Origin: an uncultured Eubacteriales bacterium
GTDB lineage: Bacteria > Bacillota_A > Clostridia > Christensenellales > Aristaeellaceae
NCBI GenBank assembly: GCA_944333375.1
Contig: CALVKX010000144.1
Span: forward strand, 1 to 5,423
DNA length: 5,423 nt
Direction: 5' to 3'
This document shows positions 1-5,324 of this stretch, one piece after another. The notes below the pieces were generated by a model that had not been told where the DNA came from, did not search any database, and saw only the letters and a list, made by a program, of their open reading frames with translations. A program made the translations under genes and the position numbers. Every line of letters begins with the position of its first letter. The stretch's first letter is position 1.

Positions 1-303
1 CTCTTTGAAGCCCCCACATTCAAGCCCCTGTCCAACGAGGCAAAGGTTCTGTACGCCTTTATCCTGCGTCGGACAGAATTATCCCGCAGGAATGGGTGGG
101 CGGATGACTGCGGACGGATTTTCCTGTATTACCCTATCTGCGAGGTGGTTGACCTGCCCCATTGTGGGCGGCAGAAAGCGGTGAACACCCTGCGGGAACG
201 GCCTTGTGCCACGCAAGCGCATTTTGTTTGTCCGACTTCTGGACACTTTGTCCAGAGGTGCGGGGCAATCACAAGTATTTGCTCCTCGCCCTCGCGCCCT
301 TGA
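1..303 (+). pseudogene. RepA_N-type replication initiator, N-terminal fragment, probably truncated
   Basis: Frame 1 is open from the window edge to TGA at 301-303. The first about 66 codons read like the RepA_N domain found in replication initiators of Firmicutes plasmids and integrative elements: a segment LSNEAKVLYAFILRR, then LSRRNGW, then GRIFLYYP, then CGRQKAVNTLRE. In that family this winged-helix region sits near the N terminus, so only some 20-30 residues should be missing to the left. After about nt 198 the expected continuation (a GLIxRKRQG-like stretch) is absent from this frame, which becomes Cys/Ser/Pro-rich and stops after 100 codons. A GLVPRKR-like string appears instead in the frame of 197-220, which suggests a small deletion or frameshift followed by unrelated sequence. 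Family members are usually much longer, so I call it a remnant. The family assignment rests on recalled motifs. A partial but intact divergent protein is the main alternative. Confidence 0.6.
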
Positions 304-366
304 TAAAGATAACAGCTATTGTCTCCCCTGTAAACATTTCCGGGGGACTTTCGATTTTTACGCCCT

Positions 367-383
367 GGGCCTTGACAAGGCCC
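367..383. repeat. 7-bp inverted repeat enclosing the -35 box
   Basis: GGGCCTT (367-373) and AAGGCCC (377-383) are perfect inverted copies around a GAC spacer. The -35 hexamer of the marR promoter (372-377) lies inside the repeat. It could be a second protein-binding site, or a small hairpin at the end of the incoming mobile-element sequence. It does not resemble the TGTAGC-N2-GCTACA operators. Confidence 0.5.
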
Positions 384-400
384 GTATCATGCCCTATAAT
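372..400 (+). promoter_or_regulatory. Perfect consensus sigma-A promoter of the marR gene
   Basis: TTGACA at 372-377 and TATAAT at 395-400 are separated by exactly 17 bp, so both hexamers and the spacing match the housekeeping-sigma consensus. Transcription should start near 406-408, inside operator A, leaving a 5' leader of about 30 nt. So strong a promoter usually needs tight repression, which fits the overlapping palindrome. Confidence 0.88.
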
Positions 401-401
401 G

Positions 402-415
402 TGTAGCGTGCTACA
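402..415. promoter_or_regulatory. Operator A, 14-bp palindrome over the marR transcription start
   Basis: TGTAGC-GT-GCTACA is a perfect inverted repeat with a 2-bp centre, starting one base after the -10 box and covering the predicted +1. Its size and symmetry fit a dimeric MarR-family repressor. The same half-sites recur at 897-910 and 958-971, and the 958-971 copy is identical over all 14 bp. Binding here would block RNA polymerase and give negative autoregulation. Assignment of the binding protein is inferred from position. Confidence 0.85.
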
Positions 416-435
416 TAATGAAGGACGGTGTTCCC

Positions 436-852
436 ATGGAGCAGGATGTCGGCTACAAATTGAAGCTGATTACAGAAAAATTGAAGGTTCGGGCCGATGC
501 GGACCTGAAACGGCACCAGCTGACGCTGACCCAGAGCCGGGTGCTGGCCTTTCTGAACGAAAAGGGCGGAGAGGCGACGCAGAAGGAAATCGAGGACCAC
601 CTGCAGGTTTCCCACCCGACTGTGGTCGGGATTGTTTCCCGCATGGAGCAGAACGGGTTTCTGGATACCTGGTTTGACCCGGCGGACCGGCGGAACAAGA
701 TGGTGCGCTTAACGGAAAAGGCACACCAGATGGGCCGGACCATGCAGCAGGTCACCAAAGAACACGAACAGATTCTGCTGCGCTCTTTCTCTCCGGCGGA
801 GGCGGCCGAACTGAAGCGGATGCTGGATAGGATTCTGAAAAACATCGAGTAA
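436..852 (+). CDS. MarR-family transcriptional repressor of the exporter operon
   Basis: This is a 138-aa cytosolic DNA-binding protein of ordinary MarR length. Residues 1-25 form the N-terminal dimerization helix. A winged helix-turn-helix spans about 30-95: LTLTQSRVLAFL (29-40), a helix with ATQKEIEDHL (47-56), the recognition helix VSHPTVVGIVSRMEQNGF (58-75), and the wing with DPADRR (81-86) leading to VRLTEKA (90-96). The DxxDRR wing and trailing LTxxA/G are hallmarks of the family. A C-terminal helical segment (about 97-138) completes the dimer interface. ATG436 is chosen because AAGGA at 421-425 precedes it by 10 nt; an in-frame ATG at 418 lies only about 11 nt from the predicted transcript start and has no ribosome site. 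Three palindromes flanking the gene suggest it represses itself and the downstream exporter, releasing on binding a small ligand. The ligand cannot be told from sequence. Confidence 0.93.
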   Translation: MEQDVGYKLKLITEKLKVRADADLKRHQLTLTQSRVLAFLNEKGGEATQKEIEDHLQVSHPTVVGIVSRMEQNGFLDTWFDPADRRNKMVRLTEKAHQMGRTMQQVTKEHEQILLRSFSPAEAAELKRMLDRILKNIE

Positions 853-883
853 AGCCGGCTGGACGATGATGCTCCGGTCAATT

Positions 884-893
884 TTGCCGGCAA
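884..893. repeat. GCCGGC-centred palindrome 1, beside operator B
   Basis: TTGCCGGCAA is a perfect 10-bp palindrome ending 3 bp before operator B. With 928-937 (CTGCCGGCAG) it forms a pair of the form YTGCCGGCAR, 44 bp apart. A shorter AGCCGGCT palindrome lies at 853-860, directly after the marR stop codon. The role is unknown: a second regulator site, a -35-like element (TTGCCG, 884-889), or chance in GC-rich DNA. Confidence 0.4.
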
Positions 894-896
894 TTA

Positions 897-910
897 TGTA
901 GCCTGCTACA
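897..910. promoter_or_regulatory. Operator B, upstream copy of the MarR palindrome
   Basis: TGTAGC-CT-GCTACA has the same half-sites as operators A and C and differs only in the central dinucleotide (CT instead of GT). It lies 61 bp upstream of operator C, close to six helical turns, so two repressor dimers could sit on roughly the same DNA face and cooperate or form a small loop. I see no good promoter directly at this copy, so it is probably an auxiliary site. Confidence 0.8.
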
Positions 911-927
911 GCTTTGGGGAAAGACAG

Positions 928-937
928 CTGCCGGCAG
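928..937. repeat. GCCGGC-centred palindrome 2, upstream of operator C
   Basis: CTGCCGGCAG is a perfect 10-bp palindrome, the second of the YTGCCGGCAR pair. It ends 20 bp before operator C, at the place expected for the -35 box of the exporter promoter. It may therefore be part of the promoter or a separate binding site. The sequence does not decide between these. Confidence 0.4.
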
Positions 938-957
938 GCGCAAACACATCTCATAAA
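928..957 (+). promoter_or_regulatory. Candidate weak promoter of the ABC exporter operon
   Basis: A -10-like CATAAA (952-957) lies directly before operator C, in nearly the same geometry as TATAAT before operator A. The best -35 match upstream is poor (CTGCCG, 928-933, 18-bp spacer). Transcription starting inside operator C would leave a leader of about 30 nt, as for marR. The promoter is inferred mainly from this parallel layout. If it is inactive, the exporter genes would depend on read-through from the marR promoter. Confidence 0.45.
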
Positions 958-971
958 TGTAGCGTGCTACA
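958..971. promoter_or_regulatory. Operator C, MarR palindrome at the exporter operon
   Basis: TGTAGC-GT-GCTACA is identical to operator A over all 14 bp. Its end is 22 nt before the exporter start codon, against 20 nt for operator A and the marR start, so the two control regions share one architecture. Repressor bound here would block initiation of the exporter transcript. This shared site is the direct evidence tying the MarR gene to the transporter genes. Confidence 0.85.
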
Positions 972-976
972 AACGG

Positions 977-983
977 AAAGGAG
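977..983 (+). promoter_or_regulatory. Ribosome binding site that fixes the TTG start
   Basis: AAAGGAG (977-983) is a strong Shine-Dalgarno match 10 nt before TTG994. The in-frame GTG at 964 lies upstream of this site, inside operator C and at about the predicted transcript start, so it cannot use it. The same 10-nt spacing is seen for the marR gene and the second ABC gene. Confidence 0.8.
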
Positions 984-993
984 TGCTTTTGTT

Positions 994-2742
994 TTGATTC
1001 GAACGTTGCTGAAAAGCCTGCGGGAACATCAAAAAGGTTCGTGGGCAACCGTTTTTCTCTCTATCGTTGAGGTCGTGATGGAAATCATCATTCCCCTCTG
1101 CATGGCCGATTTGATAGACTTCGGCATTGAGGCCGGCCATATGGACGTTGTCTGGAAGTACGCCGCCGCCCTGCTGGTGTTCGCTCTGCTGGAGCTGGGC
1201 GCCGGAATGCTGTCGGCACATATCGGGGCAAGGACCGCCGCCGGGTTTGCCGCCAATCTGCGGCAGGATATGTACGACAACGTGCAGACCTTCGCCTTTT
1301 CCAATATCGACAAATTTTCCACGGCGTCCATCGTCACCCGCCTGACGACGGATGTGACCAATGTGCAAAACGCCTACCAGATGCTGATTCGCATGGCCAT
1401 CCGGGGGCCGGTGATGATTGTTTTTTCCATGATAGTTTCCTTCGGCATCCATCGCAGCATCTCGCTGGTATTTCTGGCGGTCATCCCGATTCTGGCCATT
1501 CTTCTGTCCCTGATTATCCTGAAGGTGCATCCGGTGTTCGAGCGGGTCTTCCACACCTATGACGGGCTGAACAATGTGGTGCAGGAGAACCTGCGGGGCA
1601 TCCGCGTGGTAAAATCCTTCCATCAGGAGGCGCATGAAACAGAGAAATTCAAAAAGATTTCTCAGAGCATCTATGAGGATTTCGGAAAGGGTGAACGGCT
1701 CATCGCCCTCAACAGCCCCCTGATGCAGGCCTGTATGTACGCCTGCATGATTCTGATTTCCTGGATTGGGGCGAAGGCCATCCTCGCCAGCGGGAACAAC
1801 GCCGCCCTTGGCCTGACCACCGGCGACCTGACCGCCCTGATCACCTATGCCATTCAGATTCTTACCAGCCTGATGATGCTGTCCATGGTCTTTGCCATGA
1901 TTACCATCGCCAGTTCCTCCGCCCGGCGGATTGCGGAGCTGCTGAACGAAAAAACGGACATTGCCAATCCGGCGCAGCCGGTGCGTGCGGTCAAAAACGG
2001 CGAAATCCGCTTTGAAAACGTCAGCTTTTCCTATGCGTCCAAAGCGGACAAAAAGGTGCTGGACGGCATCAGCCTGCATATCCCTTCCGGCCAGACCGTC
2101 GGCATCATCGGCGGCACCGGCTCGTCCAAGTCTTCTTTGGTTCAGCTGATTCCCCGCCTGTACGACATCACAGCCGGCAGCCTGACCGTGGGCGGCGTAG
2201 AGGTACGGCATTATGACCTGGATACCCTGCGCGGCGCCGTGGCGATGGTATTGCAGAAAAACGAGCTGTTCAGCGGTACCATCACAGAAAACCTCCGCTG
2301 GGGAAACGAAAACGCCACGCCGGAGGAGGTGCGGGAGGCCTGCCGCCTGGCGCAGGCGGACGATTTCATCTCCGCCATGCCGGACGGCTATGATACCCAC
2401 ATCGAGCAGGGCGGAACCAATGTGTCCGGCGGGCAGAAGCAGCGGCTGTGCATTGCCCGAGCGCTGCTGAAACAGCCGAAAATCCTGATTCTGGACGATT
2501 CCACCAGCGCGGTGGACACCCGAACAGACGCGCTGATTCAAAAGGCGTTGCGGGAATACATCCCGGATACCACGAAAATCATCATCGCGCAGAGGGTATC
2601 CTCCGTCCAGAACGCCGACCAAATCGTGGTCATGGACGATGGGAAAATCGCGGCGGTGGGCACCCACGAAGCGCTGCTTGCGACCTGCTCCATTTACCGC
2701 GAAGTCTTTGAATCCCAGCAGAAGGGAGAGAGCAACCCATGA
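994..2742 (+). CDS. ABC multidrug exporter half-transporter, degenerate-site subunit (TM287/LmrC-like)
   Basis: This 582-aa half-transporter has an inner-membrane domain of six hydrophobic helices (about 18-40, 50-75, 130-180 as a pair, 245-270, 283-312), then a nucleotide-binding domain. It exports hydrophobic compounds using ATP, as a heterodimer with the next gene product. Visible motifs are A-loop Tyr347, Walker A GGTGSSKS (373-380, Lys379), Q-loop Gln421, signature VSGGQ (477-481) and Walker B ILILD (497-501). The catalytic Glu after Walker B is Asp502 and the switch His is Gln533 (IAQR). These substitutions mark the subunit that supplies the non-hydrolytic ATP site in asymmetric exporters such as TM287/288. 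Its intact signature would complete the partner's active site. The start is TTG994, preceded by AAAGGAG; GTG964 is rejected because it lies in operator C. The gene ends in an ATGA overlap with its partner. Substrates cannot be predicted from sequence. Confidence 0.93.
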   Translation: MIRTLLKSLREHQKGSWATVFLSIVEVVMEIIIPLCMADLIDFGIEAGHMDVVWKYAAALLVFALLELGAGMLSAHIGARTAAGFAANLRQDMYDNVQTFAFSNIDKFSTASIVTRLTTDVTNVQNAYQMLIRMAIRGPVMIVFSMIVSFGIHRSISLVFLAVIPILAILLSLIILKVHPVFERVFHTYDGLNNVVQENLRGIRVVKSFHQEAHETEKFKKISQSIYEDFGKGERLIALNSPLMQACMYACMILISWIGAKAILASGNNAALGLTTGDLTALITYAIQILTSLMMLSMVFAMITIASSSARRIAELLNEKTDIANPAQPVRAVKNGEIRFENVSFSYASKADKKVLDGISLHIPSGQTVGIIGGTGSSKSSLVQLIPRLYDITAGSLTVGGVEVRHYDLDTLRGAVAMVLQKNELFSGTITENLRWGNENATPEEVREACRLAQADDFISAMPDGYDTHIEQGGTNVSGGQKQRLCIARALLKQPKILILDDSTSAVDTRTDALIQKALREYIPDTTKIIIAQRVSSVQNADQIVVMDDGKIAAVGTHEALLATCSIYREVFESQQKGESNP

Positions 2743-4628
2743 AAAACCAGGAGCGTTTCAATCCCCATACCGTCAGGCGTCTGCTCACCTATATGAAACC
2801 ATACAGGGGCACCCTGATGCTGGTCGCGGTCTGCATTGTCCTGAGCGCGCTGGCAAGCGCCGCTTCCTCCATGTTTTTGCAGACGCTCATCGACCACTAT
2901 ATCATCCCCATGCTGGGCATGGACGAGCCTGTGTTGACCGGCCTGATTCACGCGCTGATGACCATCGGCGCGGTGTACGCGGTGGGGACGCTGGCCACCT
3001 GGATTTACAACCGCCAGATGGTGACCGTGGCGCAGGGCGCACTGAAAAACGTCCGGGACGAGATGTTTACCAAAATGCAGCGCCTGCCCATCCGCTATTT
3101 CGATGCCCATACCCACGGCGACACCATGAGCCTTTACACCAACGACACGGACACCCTGCGGCAGATGATCGCCCAGTCCCTGGCGCAGCTTGTTTCCTCC
3201 GTCTGCACCCTTGTGGCCGTATTCTGCTGCATGCTGTATCTCAGCATCTGGCTGACCCTTGTGGTCTGCGTGACCATGGCTGCGATTCTCTGCATCGCCA
3301 GGCTGGTCATCGGGCGCAGCGGCGGTTACTTTGCGGCGCAGCAGACAGCCCTTGCGGACCTGGACGCCTATATCGAGGAAATGGTCAACGGGCAGAAGGT
3401 CGTCAAGGTATTCTGCCATGAGCCGCAGGCCAAGGCGGAGCTTCGCCGCCGCAACCGGGTCTGGGAAAACAACTCCGGCAAGGCCAACGGATACGCCAAC
3501 TCCATGATGCCCATGATGAACGCCCTGGGCTATGTGCAGTATGTGCTCATCGCCCTGATTGGCGGATACATGGCCATCGCGGGCACGCCAAACCCGGGGC
3601 TGTTCGGATATGGCACGCTGACCCTCGGCGCGATTGCCTCCTTCCTGACCCTCTCCCGGAATTTTACCAATCCGATTGCGCAAATCGCCAACCAGTTCAA
3701 TTCCATCATCACCGCCCTTGCAGGCGCGCAGCGCATTTTCGATTTCATGGACGAAGCGCCGGAAACGGACGACGGCTATGTGACGCTGGTGAACGCGCGG
3801 GAGGAAAACGGAGAACTTGTGGAATGCGGCGAGCACACCGGCCTGTGGGCGTGGAAGCATCCCCATCACGACGGAACCCTGACCTATACCAGGCTGGAAG
3901 GCCGCATCGTGCTGGACCATGTGGACTTCGGATACACGCCGGAGAAGGAAGTGCTGCACGACATCACCCTCTACGCCGAGCCGGGGCAGAAAATCGCCTT
4001 TGTGGGCGCCACCGGCGCGGGCAAGACCACCATTACCAACCTGATGAACCGGTTCTATGACATAGCCGACGGCAAAATCCGCTACGACGGCATCAACATC
4101 AACAAAATCAGGAAAGCCGACCTGCGGCGCAGCATGGGCATTGTCCTGCAGGACGTGCACCTGTTCACCGGCACGGTGATGGAAAACCTGCGCTACGGAA
4201 ACCCTGACGCCACGGATGAGCAGTGTATCGCGGCGGCCAAGCTGGCCAATGCCGACGGCTTTATCCGCATGCTGCCCCAGGGCTATGATACGGTCCTCAA
4301 GGGCGACGGCAGCGGTCTTTCCCAGGGGCAGCGGCAGCTCATTTCCATTGCCCGCGCCGCCGTGGCCGACCCGCCGGTGATGATTCTGGACGAGGCCACC
4401 TCCTCCATTGACACCCGGACCGAGGCGCTGGTCCAGGCAGGCATGGACGGCCTGATGAAGGGGCGGACGGTCTTTGTCATCGCCCACCGCCTCTCCACGG
4501 TACAAAACGCCGATGTCATCATGGTGCTTGACCACGGCTCCATCATCGAACGGGGCAGCCATGCGCAGCTCATCGAAAAGCAGGGCGTGTATTATCAGCT
4601 CTATACGGGCGCATTTGAGCTGGAATAA
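2739..4628 (+). CDS. ABC multidrug exporter half-transporter, catalytic-site subunit (TM288/LmrD-like)
   Basis: This 629-aa membrane half-transporter is the partner of the preceding subunit. ATG2739 overlaps the upstream TGA in ATGA, and AAGGGAG (2722-2728) lies 10 nt before it, so the two are translationally coupled and probably made one to one. Six hydrophobic helices occupy about 25-48, 66-90, 143-190 (a pair), 262-285 and 293-315. The ATPase domain has A-loop Tyr399, Walker A GATGAGKTT (423-431, Lys429), Q-loop Gln471, Walker B MILDE with Asp551 and catalytic Glu552, and switch His583 (IAHR). All catalytic residues are present, but the signature is LSQGQ (527-531) rather than LSGGQ. That altered signature would face the partner's degenerate site, so the asymmetry is complementary. 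About 45 extra residues (342-387, including a TGLWAWKHPHHDG stretch) separate the membrane and ATPase domains. They account for much of the extra length over the partner and are typical of this subunit type as I recall it. Confidence 0.94.
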   Translation: MKNQERFNPHTVRRLLTYMKPYRGTLMLVAVCIVLSALASAASSMFLQTLIDHYIIPMLGMDEPVLTGLIHALMTIGAVYAVGTLATWIYNRQMVTVAQGALKNVRDEMFTKMQRLPIRYFDAHTHGDTMSLYTNDTDTLRQMIAQSLAQLVSSVCTLVAVFCCMLYLSIWLTLVVCVTMAAILCIARLVIGRSGGYFAAQQTALADLDAYIEEMVNGQKVVKVFCHEPQAKAELRRRNRVWENNSGKANGYANSMMPMMNALGYVQYVLIALIGGYMAIAGTPNPGLFGYGTLTLGAIASFLTLSRNFTNPIAQIANQFNSIITALAGAQRIFDFMDEAPETDDGYVTLVNAREENGELVECGEHTGLWAWKHPHHDGTLTYTRLEGRIVLDHVDFGYTPEKEVLHDITLYAEPGQKIAFVGATGAGKTTITNLMNRFYDIADGKIRYDGININKIRKADLRRSMGIVLQDVHLFTGTVMENLRYGNPDATDEQCIAAAKLANADGFIRMLPQGYDTVLKGDGSGLSQGQRQLISIARAAVADPPVMILDEATSSIDTRTEALVQAGMDGLMKGRTVFVIAHRLSTVQNADVIMVLDHGSIIERGSHAQLIEKQGVYYQLYTGAFELE

Positions 4629-4636
4629 CGGAATTG

Positions 4637-4683
4637 ACAAGCGGCCCCTGTCATCAGGCCCGCGCCCGGGACAGGCGGCTTGT
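4637..4683. repeat. Imperfect inverted repeat after the exporter operon
   Basis: The arms ACAAGC plus CCTGTC (4637-4652) and GACAGG plus GCTTGT (4670-4683) pair with a small internal mismatch around a 17-nt loop, starting 9 nt past the exporter stop codon. No T-run follows, so it is a weak terminator candidate. It may protect the 3' end of the mRNA or assist the stronger hairpin at 4718-4751. Confidence 0.4.
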
Positions 4684-4717
4684 GTTCCCAAACCCGCATG
4701 GAAAGGTTTGGAAGGCA

Positions 4718-4751
4718 GGAGCATGCTTCCCGCAAAGGGGATGCATGCTCC
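4718..4751. terminator. Hairpin terminator candidate between convergent genes
   Basis: GGAGCATGC (4718-4726) and GCATGCTCC (4743-4751) are perfect 9-bp inverted arms. After one T-T mismatch the stem continues with TCCC/GGGA, leaving a 6-nt loop. On the plus strand it is followed by the pyrimidine-rich CCTTCTTCCGTTC, not by a clean T-run. Its place 90 nt past the exporter stop, between converging genes, fits a terminator that may act in both directions. Confidence 0.5.
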
Positions 4752-4791
4752 CTTCTTCCGTTCGCGCTTTCATACGAAACGCGGATATCAG

Positions 4792-4822
4792 CGGCCAGGC
4801 GATGGGGATGGACGGCCAGGCG
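4792..4822. repeat. Short direct repeat, 21-bp period
   Basis: CGGCCAGGCG occurs at 4792-4801 and 4813-4822, and each copy is followed within a few bases by TGGGGAT. This is an imperfect two-copy tandem repeat with no assignable function. Confidence 0.4.
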
Positions 4823-4899
4823 GCGGTGGGGATCGCCGTTCCTCGGAGCGCCGCGCCGGGAGGCGGAACATAGCCGTCCGCAACGCGCAGAGGCTCCGG

Positions 4900-4915
4900 G
4901 CGCGGGCACCCGCGC
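4900..4915. terminator. GC-rich hairpin just past the minus-strand membrane-protein gene
   Basis: GCGCGGG (4900-4906) and CCCGCGC (4909-4915) are perfect 7-bp arms around CA, beginning 2 nt past the minus-strand stop codon. The stem is strong, but no T-run follows on the minus strand. It may be a terminator stem or an mRNA 3'-end stabiliser. Confidence 0.35.
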
Positions 4916-4917
4916 TC

Positions 4918-5304
4918 TTACGGCCTGTCCTTCTGCCAATAGCCAATCCTCGTGACGGGCCTTGTCTGGCTGTGCTTCATTCTTGCAAAGGCAACAAAGC
5001 AGAAAATCATTTGCAGCGCGACAAACAGGGCATAAAGAAACATGCAGACCATGGACACAGCGTACAGGATGCCCGCCACCAGCGCCGCCCATGGCGCTTT
5101 CAGCGCCCAGCCCAGCCAGTTGAAAACCACCGCTACGCCCACGCAGACCATATGCGGCGTTACGAGCGCCGTCGCAAGGCCGCTGGCAATCACGTCGGTC
5201 GCGCTGGACGGAGCGATAAGATCTCCCGCAAAATAGACGACCAAATATAGCAAATAGCATGTGCCGAGAATACCCGCCGCCAACAACAGTTTGCTCTTTT
5301 TCAT
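4918..5304 (-). CDS. Small integral membrane protein, function unknown
   Basis: This 128-aa protein is largely hydrophobic. A positively charged start (MKKSK) leads into a first membrane segment at about 6-26, a second at about 40-67, and a long hydrophobic stretch at 72-107 that could hold two more. A short basic tail (108-128) follows, so three or four membrane segments are likely. The positive N terminus could also be read as an uncleaved signal anchor. I do not recognise a family and assign no function. Start at 5304: AGGGGGAG (plus-strand 5313-5320) sits 8 nt upstream. An alternative ATG at 5328 adds eight residues and overlaps the upstream stop as ATGA, with GAAGGA 11 nt before it, so coupled initiation there is also credible. 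It is in an operon with the gene to its right and converges on the exporter, so it is probably not under the same control. Confidence 0.75.
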   Translation of the reverse strand: MKKSKLLLAAGILGTCYLLYLVVYFAGDLIAPSSATDVIASGLATALVTPHMVCVGVAVVFNWLGWALKAPWAALVAGILYAVSMVCMFLYALFVALQMIFCFVAFARMKHSQTRPVTRIGYWQKDRP

Positions 5305-5324
5305 GCGTACCGCTCCCCCTGCTT

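Larger units (their letters stand above)
4629..4917. other. Gene-free convergent intergenic region with several inverted repeats
   Basis: Open frames cross this stretch on both strands, but none has a ribosome site or recognisable protein features. It lies between the stop codons of convergent genes and contains three inverted repeats (4637-4683, 4718-4751, 4900-4915) and one short direct repeat (4792-4822). Transcription termination from both sides is the simplest role. It might also be a repeated intergenic element or a decayed gene; one window cannot tell. Confidence 0.6.

Noticed and set aside
324..359. Possible terminator: TCCCC (324-328) with GGGGA (343-347), followed by TTTTT (355-359)
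   Set aside because: The stem is only 5 bp with a 14-nt loop, and the T-run begins 7 nt after it. Too weak to annotate as a terminator.
206..406. A 66-codon plus-strand frame opening at GTG206 and ending inside operator A
   Set aside because: It has no ribosome site and overlaps the RepA_N fragment, promoter and operator. It is more useful as evidence for a frameshift in the replication gene than as a gene.
853..885. Possible terminator after marR: CCGG near 855 pairing with CCGG near 874, then TTTT
   Set aside because: A 4-bp core stem with a long loop and a T-run several bases away. Not convincing as an attenuator or terminator.
896..961. ATG-TAG minimal reading frames at 896-901 and 957-962, considered as attenuation leader peptides as in bmrB-bmrCD
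   Set aside because: Both arise simply because an A precedes the TGTAG of each operator. Neither has a ribosome site, and the second lies at or before the predicted transcript start.
967..2667. A 566-codon minus-strand open frame opposite the first exporter gene
   Set aside because: It is a mirror of a GC-rich coding region. The translation is low-complexity, rich in His, Gly and Gln, with no domain features, while the plus strand has all ABC motifs.
2694..4724. A 676-codon minus-strand open frame opposite the second exporter gene
   Set aside because: Same explanation: long open frames opposite GC-rich genes are expected, and this one has no recognisable motifs.
4601..5260. A 219-codon minus-strand frame over the 3' intergenic region and the membrane-protein gene
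   Set aside because: It overlaps the better-supported membrane-protein frame, has no ribosome site and shows no coherent protein features.
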